Below are positions 24,480 through 34,317 of a stretch of 64,000 nt of DNA, in pieces. The notes beneath the pieces are model-generated. The model saw only the letters and a program-made list of their open reading frames with translations, ran no database searches and was not told the DNA's origin. The position numbers were made by a program, and so were the translations under genes. The DNA lies in the NCBI GenBank assembly GCA_029237695.1, contig JAQRGA010000039.1, forward strand, positions 155,454 to 219,453. Reading direction: 5' to 3'. Position 1 is the first letter of the stretch. Each line of letters begins with the position of its first letter. Source of the DNA: Conchocele bisecta (lineage: Eukaryota > Mollusca > Bivalvia > Lucinida > Thyasiridae).

Positions 24480-25075
24480 TATGGCAAGCCAAATGCACAA
24501 TAATTCCTTAAACCATGGTTTAGAGCTTAAACCTTAGTTTATGCTCCTAAAACCCTAGTTTGGGCTTAAACTGCCATTTGAGATCCCAAATGGTAGTTTT
24601 CTTAAACCCTGGTTTGGGCAATTATTGTGCACTTGGCGGCTCAAACCACTGTTTAGACTCTCAAACTAGGGTTTCTGATAGCTTAAACCACGGTTTGAGC
24701 TCAAACCCCAGTTTGGACTGCCCAAACCCTAGTTTAGGCTCGCCAAATGCACAATAATTCACTAAACCCCAGTTTGAGAGTCTACACCATGGTTTAGGCT
24801 CTGAAACCCCAGTTTAAGCAATTATTGTGCATTTTTCCAGAAACTGCCGTTTGAGGTCGTAATCCAATAAAAAGCTTAATCCCTAGTTTGGACCTAAACC
24901 ACAGTTTAAGAAAAAAACTGCCAATCGTGATCCCAAACGGTAGTTTTCTTAAACCCTGGTTTGAGCAATTGTTGTGCACTTGACGGCAGAAACCACCGTT
25001 TAGACTCTCAAACTAGGCTTTATGATAGCTTAAACCACGGTTTGAGCTTAAACCAGGGTTTAGGCTCAATGTATG
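24480..25075. repeat. array of AAACC..GGTTT palindromes, left copy
   Basis: More than 20 imperfect palindromes of the type AAACC(N2)GGTTT / AAACT(N4)GTTT follow one another about every 20-23 bp, separated by short linkers and by the recurrent CAATTATTGTGCA / TGCACAATAATT block. The block order corresponds to the reverse complement of 53,560-54,440. No coding potential. Confidence 0.9.
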
Positions 25076-25560
25076 GTTTTCATTGGATGAACATTTTCTC
25101 AATGTCTAGTTTTGATTGGCTGACAGAAATTCCTTCCCGCTGGAAGCGTAGTTATCATTAGTCGGATAATTTGGAAAGTCGGGTTTTCATTAGCTGACGC
25201 GGTTTCGCGCGTGTGCAACAATTGAATGCTGAAATGGTGACAAAAATTAACAAAGGAAACTGACGTCAGTTAAGAAGAGTGACATTAGAACATATGTTTC
25301 CAGTGTATACCTACTCATAATAATTATTGTACTTTTACATTCCGCAGATTGTTACTAATAAACATAGCAAATGCTGTATTGACTCAACGACCACCAGCGT
25401 ATGGCCTGATCAGACAACCGGGAAGCGCAGTGTGATATTGGGCTATAGGTGGGCTATATCGTAAGGTACTTGCTGTATAATCACCAATTGACAATAAACA
25501 TCCGGGTATCACACCTTGGTGCAAACAATGGATTAAAATGTCATAAATGCAGTAAGTATC
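25076..25560. other. gene-free stretch, nothing recognised
   Basis: Short frames only; no repeat structure seen. Confidence 0.4.
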
Positions 25561-25730
25561 AATCCACGCTGATCAGAATATCGACAATCGGTAGATCAGT
25601 ATAGTCGCTGATCAACTTGCATATATACACAGGCTGCTGAGAATATCACAAATTGTAGACTAGTGTAGTGTCTGATCAGCATGCTCATCAACTTGTGACG
25701 ACCACACTATCGCTAATACGTACAACAGTG
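25561..25730. repeat. diverged 65-bp satellite units left of the MULE
   Basis: TGTAGT.xCTGATCAGCATGC and related pieces repeat at about 60-65 bp and resemble the monomers at 48,014-48,560 (TGTAGTCCCTGAGCAGCCGG..GTTGATCAGACTATCAGTAA). The MULE separates the two parts. The last 9 bases (25,722-25,730, ACAACAGTG) are the left target duplication. Confidence 0.65.
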
Positions 25731-26040
25731 GAGTGTATGACAATATCCCCCCCGGACAATATCCCCCCCGTATATTTTGACCCAGGCGGACAATATCCCC
25801 CCCCCCCGTCAAAAAAGACAGGGCGGACAATATCCCCCCCCCCCCATCAAAAATACAAGGCGGACAATATTCCCCCCGTGGATAATCCTAGGGCGGATAA
25901 TATCCCCCCCGTGAGAAAATCATAGGGCGGAAAATATCCCCCCCGGACATTATCACCCCCCCCCCATATATTTCGACACAGGAGAAAGAGTAACTAACAA
26001 GAATGGGTTAACAACCTTTATTTCCGTATACAAGCACATA
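25731..26040. repeat. MULE left terminal inverted repeat
   Basis: Eight units of ~33 bp, each GG(A/C)ACAATATCCCCCC plus a variable spacer (GTATATTTTGACCCAGGC, GTCAAAAAAGACAGGGC and similar). Units 7-8 are the closely spaced pair ending in GGACATTATC. Homology to the right end continues into TTAACAA.CTTTATTT (26,010). Confidence 0.9.
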
Positions 26041-26268
26041 AGCATGATAAATAATGATGTAGGACAGTGCAATATTTTGTGTGAATTTTGGTGTTTATTA
26101 TAGTCTTATTCACGAAAGTGCTAATTGAGACTTGTCATTTAGCTGTAAATGTAATGTAGCACATAGTGGCGAAACCTAAGAATTGTTCACAGTCTAATAC
26201 ACTCGCCAATCGCGAACAGGAAACTGGCTGTCGTTTTCGCTCCATCCCGGTACTGGCGGCATAATTTG

Positions 26269-28099
26269 TTAAAAAAATCTCTTCTGGGGAGAAACGCTCG
26301 TCTTCTTAGCGCGTTTGGCCGATGGTTGTCCAGTCCGCTGACGTTCCATCTCGGTGTTCACGGCTGTCTGGTCTTTCTGCAGACAGGAGAGTACTGTCCA
26401 CAGACTGGGATTACTATGTCCAACTAAATGTCTAAATGAGTTATTCCAACTTTCGCAATTGTTATTAGTTCTGTCGCCTCCATTGAGTGTAATTTCATGT
26501 ACATTCCATGTGGGTGGTGGAAAGCGCGGTGGTGTACGGCGCATTCTGATGATTCCATTGGGTCCCCTAACCGATTTGTAGCCGCCGCTGACATATGTGT
26601 TGTCGAAATAGTCTATCACTGGCATCACAGAGTCTGGCGCAAGGTCCTTCAGTGCCGTCATTCCTTCGACAACCTCGTCAACCGGCAGGAACGCCAGGCC
26701 GTCAATCATTCCGACAAACTGCTTCAGCTCGTCGTTTTCTCGGTACTCAGTGGCGAGGCCTTCCGCTTGTACTCGTCTCCAGGTACTCTGGGTGAGATGA
26801 TAGAAACACCCCTTGATGTCGACGTCGCCCAACATGGTTTTCACAGCATTGTGGATGGCGAGTTCAAAGTCCATGATCACTGTGGATGGCGTGGGGCGAA
26901 TGTCTCGTAGTAAACAAGCGTCAAGTAATCCGTTTAAACATTCCTCATACACAGACTGGCATTTAGACGGTAGGAGAGCATACACAGCCGACACGGGGAT
27001 CTCGCCTACATGCACACGAATCACGAAGAGTTGTTCAAACTGTGGAGAAGTACCAAATGTGCCGTCCATGTACCATGTGTCATTTTCCGCGAGTAGATTC
27101 AACCCGGCGTCTGTGCCGAATACAATGATGCGATTGTCCGATGATCCGTTGTCGTAGAACAAATGGCATGTTGTCGTTGCCGCCCGTAGTTTGGTAAGCA
27201 TCAGGTAGTGGATGTGGGATCGATGGCCTGGACTCTGGTTCCTTTGGAGCGCCGGCACGTTTCGTACGCCTCGCAGATCGCTTAATGGAGTCCACTCGGC
27301 CTGCAGCTACACGAACCTGCAATGATATATGAATGGACACCATTGTATCGAGACCACGAAAAAAGTATACTTACAATTGTACAGCAGTTAGCACTGATAT
27401 AAAATGCCTAGATCATTATTACGCTATATAAGTGTGCTGAGATACAATGCCCAGATCATTATTACGCTATATAAGTGTGCTGAGAGAAAATGCCTAGATC
27501 ATTATTACGCTATATAAGTGTGCTGGATTCACATTGATATTGCATGTGCATGTCTCGCATTGTCTCACATTTTTTATATATATCCTGAACAGGAAATGTG
27601 TGCATTTTGTCAGCGACTATCTGACCCGGTTGTCCGCGGCTGTTCTCTACCGTCTGCTTGATGCCCGCTCTGAGTTTCTGTGCCTCGATGTCGAAGGAAT
27701 CTGCAGAATGGCTGTGTTCAGTAACCAACTTCATAGAGGTGGCCTGAAACAAATAAGGAACAATTAATACAAAGTCAATGTACAAGAAAACTACAATTTA
27801 TTTATATTATAAACTTTTATATTGATATCTGACAATAATGAAATACCAGCATGGCGTTTGCAATAAACGAGTATTAAAATTAAAAGTTTAGCCTATAATC
27901 CATTATGAAAACATGTGAAGTGTGTTCATCAATCTCATGTACTTACATCTAGATCTGTTATAAGAGCCCCTACGCACTTCAGACTGCCACGCTTGGAGCA
28001 TTCCCATCTGATTGTAGATTTAGATGCCTTCTTCTTAGTGTAAGAGAAGCCATCGTAACAAAGCTTAACACCACCTCGTGTACTAGTAATGAACTCCAT
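26269..28099 (-). pseudogene. FLYWCH-MULE transposase, three exons, frameshifted
   Basis: A Mutator-like transposase, which would cut and move elements with matching ends. Exon 1 (28,099-27,947; ATG start; donor GAT|GTAAGT) encodes the start of a FLYWCH zinc finger: LCYDGFSYTKKK, then RWECSKRGSLKC. Exon 2 (27,743-27,591; acceptor TTTCAG) supplies the closing histidines in TEHSHSAD; its donor (CCT|GTTCAG) is weak. Exon 3 (27,316-26,269; acceptor TTGCAG) carries the MULE domain with DGTFGTSPQF, IMDFELAIHNA, a C..H pair in GCFYHLTQSTW, and NNNCESWNNSF, consistent with the DDE-type catalytic core. The three exons join in phase. Near 27,158-27,166 the N-terminal exon-3 frame (SIKRSARRTKR..) switches frame relative to the catalytic part (CHLFYDNGSSDN..), a one-base frameshift. 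It is transcribed toward the left end of the element. Confidence 0.85.
27401..27526. repeat. three 43-44-bp tandem copies in transposase intron 2
   Basis: GATCATTATTACGCTATATA + AGTGTGCTG recurs three times with starts near 27,404, 27,448 and 27,491; the copies are almost identical. They lie between exons 2 and 3 of the transposase. Confidence 0.9.
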
Positions 28100-28324
28100 G
28101 ATAGAGAACGTTTATGAGTATGGTATTCTTATATTTAAGGGTGGGAAATGGCTCGAAGACCTTCCATACCAGGGCATGTGCCCGTAAATGATCAGGCCAA
28201 TGGCCGTTGGCCCATTTGTTTCCGAATTTACTACTATATGCGATACAGTCGAAATATCTGCATTAAATGAAGGAGACGATGAGGCGGTGAGTTTAACCTA
28301 ATTAGTTCATTCTCCTATTGCACA

Positions 28325-28835
28325 ATGCCGATATGTCAGACCGTGCGAAGAGGGCCGAGTGTGCGTGCACATGATATATGGATACTCAGCCGTTACATTG
28401 TTATATTACCTGCTAATGCTATTAGGGGATTGGACGAGGCAAGACAGACCAAGCAGAGACGGATCCACGTGATATGGGCAAATCCAACGCCCACAGAGGA
28501 GCAATAGCGCAGGCCGAGCCGGAGCAGCCGAGCCACCGACCCACCCACAGCAGACCGGGACACCGCAGTCAGTGACAACCGGAGGCTCCGCACCGCAACC
28601 GCCACCCGCAGCGACGAGGAGACAGGCAAGCCATGCACAAGCCACCCACAAGGCCGCCACTGGCAACACCCAGGCAGCTCATTCCGCCACAGATCCCAAG
28701 GCGCATATAGCATGACACTGCCCAGTATGCAACACAGAGGAAACGACCCGATGTCGGGTCCACAGAGGCCTAGGCCACCTCCCACTGAGTGGGTGGTAGA
28801 CACGAGCGAGGCCTTGTCCCCGAGGAGGGGGGACT
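28325..28835 (+). CDS. possible coding stretch with one in-frame stop, unknown function
   Basis: A GC-rich plus-strand frame starts at an ATG (28,325), meets a TAG after 60 codons, then continues in the same frame for about 109 codons to TAA (28,835). The product would be rich in Arg, Pro, Thr and Ser (for example RPRPPPTEWVVDTSEA near its end). Composition differs sharply from the AT-rich surroundings. It is divergent from the MULE transposase, with ~225 bp between starts. It may be a second MULE gene, captured host sequence, or non-coding. The minus-strand frame of similar length (28,393-28,803) is Cys/Leu/Trp-rich and looks like its shadow. Confidence 0.3.
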
Positions 28836-30227
28836 AAGTTTGTTTTATTTCGTTCTGATTCTTCTCTTTGTTGGTGTCGTAGGCGTCTGGCTACACCGCG
28901 AGGACCGCATCTGGTTTGTGTTTGAGTGAGCTGTGTGCATGAAAATCACAGATGCCCTTATCTGGATTGTGTATGTATATGTTGTGGGTGCGTGCCTATC
29001 TAAGTGTGTCTGTCAGGGTTATGTCCAATGTCATATTGACTTGGCTCATCTACTGCCCTAAGGGCGAAATAGCTGGTCCCCATAGGGCCAGATTCTGTTG
29101 ATTGACTATATGGACAATATGATGAGACCATTATGCCCGGCTCGACCACTAACTGCACAGAAACAGTTCGGCGCTTTGAGGTATATTGTTGCAGGCAGAA
29201 ATCCTCCGTTCTTGAGCTTCTTTCTTCTAGCGTCGTGTCTGCATGGAGTGGATCCACCGGTTATTTGTGTACACCCGGGTTCACCAAGCACTCCCGGCTT
29301 TCAATCAGCGGGAGCAGCTTCTGTCTTCTATGACTTCATATGTTGACTTGGTCGCCTTAGTGGTTTTACCGGACACAATGGGTATGTGAGTTTATATTTG
29401 TTTATGTTATGCATATTCTTTACTACACTACACGCTGCTGTGCGGAGTATTGTGTACATGCCTATGCGTGTAAGGGACCGTCCGTATTGGGCGGAAGTAA
29501 GCTATTATTGCGTGCTTGGATGTAGTAAAAATTACAAAACAAAACTGTCACCCTGCCATTCGGGACGAGACACACGTAAGGGAGCTATGAGCCGCCTCCG
29601 TGTCTTGCGCGGTCCATCATAGGATGGACTGAGTGGACTTATGGGTGACATGAGTGTATTACGTCCGCAGATTCTGAACTCCCTGGACGCTTGCCTGGGA
29701 TGGACCAGACCAGTTGTGACCTAGTGAGAGTCGTTGATATTTGTCTACTTACTAGACAAGTATCGGTGTACCTGGATGCGGTCCTCTCGGTGTCGCTTCG
29801 TTGGTGACGCATTGGTGCTACAACGAATCTTGGGAGAAGAACATGTATGGTTATTCAGCATCAATTGTATGGTCCCTATCTGTTTCGTGTATTGGAAATG
29901 GGACTCCTGGTTATGCTATACATTTTTGCATATGTACATATCATGGACATGCATACATATGTGTATTATGATTACTCCTCGGCGACAGTGTGGACCTAGA
30001 CGTATGTGTTGATGTAGTATAGGGCCAATTTTAAAATTACATTACAGTTAAAATACAAGTTTATATTAGAGCGGCACTTGTTTCCGACTTACTACCCACC
30101 CATCGACCAGACCGCTATGCAGTTATTTGGATTGTGACGTATTCGGGTAGTGGCTAGGTTCAACCAATGTCATTGCTCACTCGAGTACAGTGCTATTTTC
30201 GAATAATATGTGTGCATTGGGTAATGC
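28836..30227. other. gene-free stretch inside the MULE
   Basis: Mixed composition, several short overlapping frames on both strands and a few donor-like GTATGTGAG / GTAAG motifs. Nothing could be assigned. Confidence 0.35.
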
Positions 30228-30516
30228 TTTTTTTTTCTTTTTTTTTTTGTTTTTTTTTTTTTTTTTTTTGTATTATTATTACTGTTTTCTAACGGCTGAT
30301 ATCGCAGGGGTTCGGGGCGACTTTACGGTTCCGACAACGATATCCCCACGACAACCAGCCGTCACGGAGCTTCGCAGAGGACCGAACGAAGCCGTGGCAT
30401 TTCATGCACGGATCAATGTCAATCTCCTGCGAGTCCAATATATTTTGTTATCAGACGGTGCACGCTCTATATATGTACATGGATATATATACAAGTACGT
30501 CTATGCATATATGTAA
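30228..30516 (+). other. T-tract plus possible 3' splice site and exon
   Basis: A T-rich tract (30,228-30,270) is followed by TCTAACGG..TATCGCAG, laid out like branch point, pyrimidine tract and acceptor. The frame downstream (from about 30,309: VRGDFTVPTTISPRQPAV.., then AFHARINVNLLRVQYILLSD) is open for about 65 codons. I do not recognise the protein. An accidental match is possible. Confidence 0.25.
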
Positions 30517-30545
30517 AATCCCACCACTCACCCTATTGTTGCAGT

Positions 30546-30743
30546 TTGATTAAAATACCAGAAGTAGTCTGGCTTGAGTGGTTAGAAGGCAGGCCAACAA
30601 TAATGCGTGCAAGAAGAGTCCGTCCGTCACCGACTAAACAGGCTTCGTCAGTGAAGCGAGTTTCCACCGGTACCAGACCAATTGTTGACCCTTCCCCTTT
30701 CCACTCATTACCCTTACCACTACTACTAAATATAATCTACTAA
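30546..30743 (+). other. possible exon, unknown protein
   Basis: Preceded by TGTTGCAG|TTTG. Open for 65 codons, beginning with IKIPEVVWLEWLEGR and ending in a stop. Together with 30,309-30,516 and 31,586-31,704 (acceptor TTTTTAG, reading VRASSRQTSSIVCNSPLV.. to a TGA) it could be part of a spliced plus-strand gene carried by the MULE. No domain recognised. Confidence 0.25.
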
Positions 30744-31729
30744 GTCTAGTCTAACATAGTACATAATAGCATATCGGGATTGGTGGTGGGTAGAATTCCG
30801 TACACTCGTTGGGTGGGATTACTTGTATGTTAATTTTGGATTCATGTGTTAGCCCACACGAGCCTGTACATATCGTCTCGCTAATTTCCCAGTACTAATC
30901 CTCGATAAGGCAGTCCATACGCAAGAAACTTTCCTGGGCCAGTTCCGATCGAGTACATACCCATTGGGTGGGATTACTTGTATGTTAGTTTTAGCTATGG
31001 TTATGCTAGAATGGCCTTCGCAGCCGCAAGCGGACGGGATTCGCAAGTGGCGGCCAGCCATACGCTGACACGGCCCCCCGCGGCCCCGTCCCCATACGGT
31101 CCGTTCGGGAGTTAATACAGTGTCCACCCAGGGGGCGGCAGCTCGCAGGATATCATTAAAATGATCTAGGGTTTGCTATTTGTTTGACGCCAGCCGTCAG
31201 TCAAAGGCATTGGCGTTCGGAGCTACCCGATTCAGTTGTGCTAACCACTCGTCCGACCGGGCACCATATTAACTGTTTGAGTTTGATGGGTCTGTATGAT
31301 TAATGATTGTAATAGTTGGTTGTTTGGGTTGATTGCCTCGTGATCAATGATAACCGCCAGGTACTACCATTATGGAAGAAATATAGGTGCAGTTATATTG
31401 TACTTATTTGATTGCATCGCATATCGTGTCATTATTTTACTTTCTTTGTTGCAAGTCAACTCGGTATTGTTATGAGACCAGTGGCACCAGTGAGCAGACT
31501 AAAGGTGAGAATTGTTGTAGCATTGGATGCAGGCAGCACCCGGCTGCCACCATTGATCAAATATTAATTCTAGTATTATTTTTAGGTGCGAGCATCTAGC
31601 AGGCAGACGAGCAGCATAGTATGCAACAGTCCTCTCGTTGCCGGAGAAACATGTATCCCCGACACAAGTGATGTTGCTCGTCATTCGATATTCACTCTAG
31701 AATGAGTAACGCCTCCCGGCCGAGTGTAC

Positions 31730-32145
31730 GGACGTCTATTGACATGTTTAAAGATTATATTAGATTGGTAAATCCTGAAAATATTTTTCTGTTGGAGTGG
31801 TGAGTGGCGAGCGCCCCCTATCCTAACTCCGGCAGGCCGATGTGACGGTCACACCACGGGGTGTAACCACCAAACCTTGGCCACCAGAGCTTCGGACAGG
31901 GTCGCTTACCCTCACCGTCTGTGTGTTCAGAGTGTTGGGGTGGTGAGTGGCGAGCGCCCCCTATCCTAACTCCGGGCAGGCCGATGTGACGGTCACACCA
32001 CGGGGTGTAACCATAAACCTTGGCCCACCAGAGTTTTCAGGACAGGTCGCTGGGCCCCCCACCCCCCCCCCCCGTCTGTTGACATGTTTAAAGATTATAT
32101 CTTTGATTGGTAAATCCTGAAAATATTTACAGCAATTTTAAGATA
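31730..32145. repeat. nested duplication A-B-B'-A'
   Basis: TTGACATGTTTAAAGATTAT + ..GATTGGTAAATCCTGAAAATATTT occurs at about 31,739 and 32,079. Between them are two copies of a ~140-bp block starting GTGGTGAGTGGCGAGCGCCC (31,797 and 31,939) and containing GGCCGATGTGACGGTCACAC. A C-run (32,055-32,070) ends the second B copy. Confidence 0.85.
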
Positions 32146-34002
32146 TGGGATGGAGATAATGGGGCCCAGTGTCACGGACGTAACTTAGCTCGGCTACTCC
32201 ATCGGATTTTTTAATGTGTTTCTATCCACGATACCGGCGTATAACTGTTTGCATGAGATGTATTTTAAAATAAAATCATTATATCATTTATTTTTGACAG
32301 CTTTTAATTTTAGTGGAGCAACGGTGTCATGTTTATATTTTATTCCAGTACCCTGTCGCTTTAATGTATTTTAGTACAGCTAAGTGTATTTCATTTTCGC
32401 ATTCTTTTAGGGGGGAATATTAAATTATATGGAGATGATATAACATTATTTTTTAAGCAGACAGCGGCTAGATCTTCTCTTGCTAATTCATGCGCTGGGC
32501 GGGAGAAGAAGAAATAGTGGTCCAGTTCTTCTATTTCATCTTCGTCGCACTGACTACAATTCAAATCTACATCAATATCGCTGCCCTGTGTATGAAGATT
32601 TGCCTTTTTTATACCGTTTCTACCTAGTCTGAGTCGTGTTATTATTTTATCTGACATTCTATCCTTGCTGTATTGTTTTACATTTATTTGGTATGGTAGG
32701 CACCATGACTTGAAATGTGTGCCCGCCATAGTAATGCTTTATGAATGTTATCCCATCGTTTTTGCCATTTTGATTTTATTTTTTTGTTTAATGACTGAAT
32801 ATAATTCTCTGTGTGTAGGCAGAGTATTATCTTGTGTTCCTATCAAATGAGCTGTGCTTGCCGCTCGGTCGGCTTCTTCGTTTCCAGGTATTCCAACATG
32901 TGATGGTACCCAGTCTATATTAATATTTTTCCCTTGTTCCATATGTTTACTTATTATAAGAATTTTAATGGTATGGACCTTGTCAGGTCTCGTTTTAGAC
33001 GTGCCTGTGTTGATTGCTTGGATGGAGCTTAGTGAGTCTGTTATGATTACAGTGTTATTGTAGTTTTTGAGTTTTAGGTTGAAATATGAGGGCTTTTTCA
33101 TTGCAAATAAGTTCCGATGGTAAATACAGTTAGATTGGGGTCCAGTTTGTATTTTGTTCTACGTGACTAGTTCCGGGACCACAAAAACGCAGCTGAGGTG
33201 ATACCGAGTTCTGGGTTTTTGCTACCGTCCGTATGTATGTGTAGGCTGTCTTTCCAATTATGTTCTAAATGTTCCATTGCGTGTATAAGGGTTGAGGCTA
33301 AGGGTTGGATTCTTAGATCATTTTATAATTTCAGTGAGATCAGATCGAGCTGTAATTTCAAATAGATAATACGGATATGCGTTTTGAATGGCTGCATCTC
33401 GCATCCACCCAAATCATATTCTTCTGTTAAGATTAGTGCATTCATGCATAACACGTTTTTATAATTTGCTTTTTGTTGGTATACTTATTGACTGTTATTG
33501 GTTGCGTCTCGTTTTAGTTTAATCATATTGTGTTTGTATGCTGGTTTGAGTTGTATTAGTTCGTTGATTGGTAGGTGAGCGCCATGGGTTGGGTTCGGAC
33601 CCAGTATTTCAGTAAAGTTTGTTCCCTTCTTAAATCTAGTGGTAACACTGCTGTTTCTACTTCGATTACTGCGGCTCTTGTTGTTTTATAGGCACCCGTG
33701 GCAAGCCTTAGCGCTGCTCTTTGAATTAATTCTAACTTATCCAGGTGAGCAGCCGCAGCATCTTTGTATAGCATGCATCCATAGTCCATCTTCGACAGGA
33801 TTAGTGCTTTATATAGTTGTAGGAGGGAGGATTTGTCTGCACCATAAGATGTACCTGAGATTAGTTTCATTAGATTTAGATCCTTCCTACAACGTTGAAT
33901 TAGATCTGATATGTGAGGTCCCCAGGTAAGTCTATCGTCCAAGTACATACCCAGGAACTTTGCGCATTTTTTGTATGGTATTGCCTGATTGTTAACTCAT
34001 TC

Positions 34003-34160
34003 GCCCCTAGTGACGAGATAAGTCGTCGGCCTTATCTACTGTTGTATCCCGCACGCCGAGTTATCTCGGCGCAGTTAGTTTTAATCCTGTCCCGCGTGAC
34101 GAGAATTGGCGGCTCGCTAAAGCTAGTATTCTATCCCGCACGACGAGTTATGTCGTCGCG
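34003..34160. repeat. piggyBac subterminal palindromes at 43-bp spacing
   Basis: Four short hairpin motifs follow one another: GACGAGATAAGTCGTC (34,012), GCCGAGTTATCTCGGC (34,055), GACGAGAATTGGCGGCTCG (34,098) and GACGAGTTATGTCGTC (34,142), three of them preceded by CCCGC. The even spacing suggests transposase-binding sites, as subterminal repeats are in known piggyBac elements. I did not see the same set at the right end. Confidence 0.75.
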
Positions 34161-34317
34161 TGTCATTGGTCCATTCCAACATAGTTTGCTTGAGACCCGT
34201 ATATTCAACCAATCAGATTTCTTCTTACATATAACTACGAGACATTGATCTCTCACATGTGAAAGTTTGAGCAGTTTAGATACAAAGGAAAATATTGAAT
34301 TTTGCAATTGAAGTTGG

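Noticed and set aside
24480..25075. Telomere-like sequence (AAACCCTAG, AGGGTTT)
   Set aside because: The motif is palindromic and varied, not a head-to-tail TTAGGG or TTTAGGG repeat.
28393..28803. 136-codon minus-strand frame rich in Cys, Leu and Trp
   Set aside because: Antisense shadow of a GC-rich plus-strand stretch; composition unlike a normal protein.
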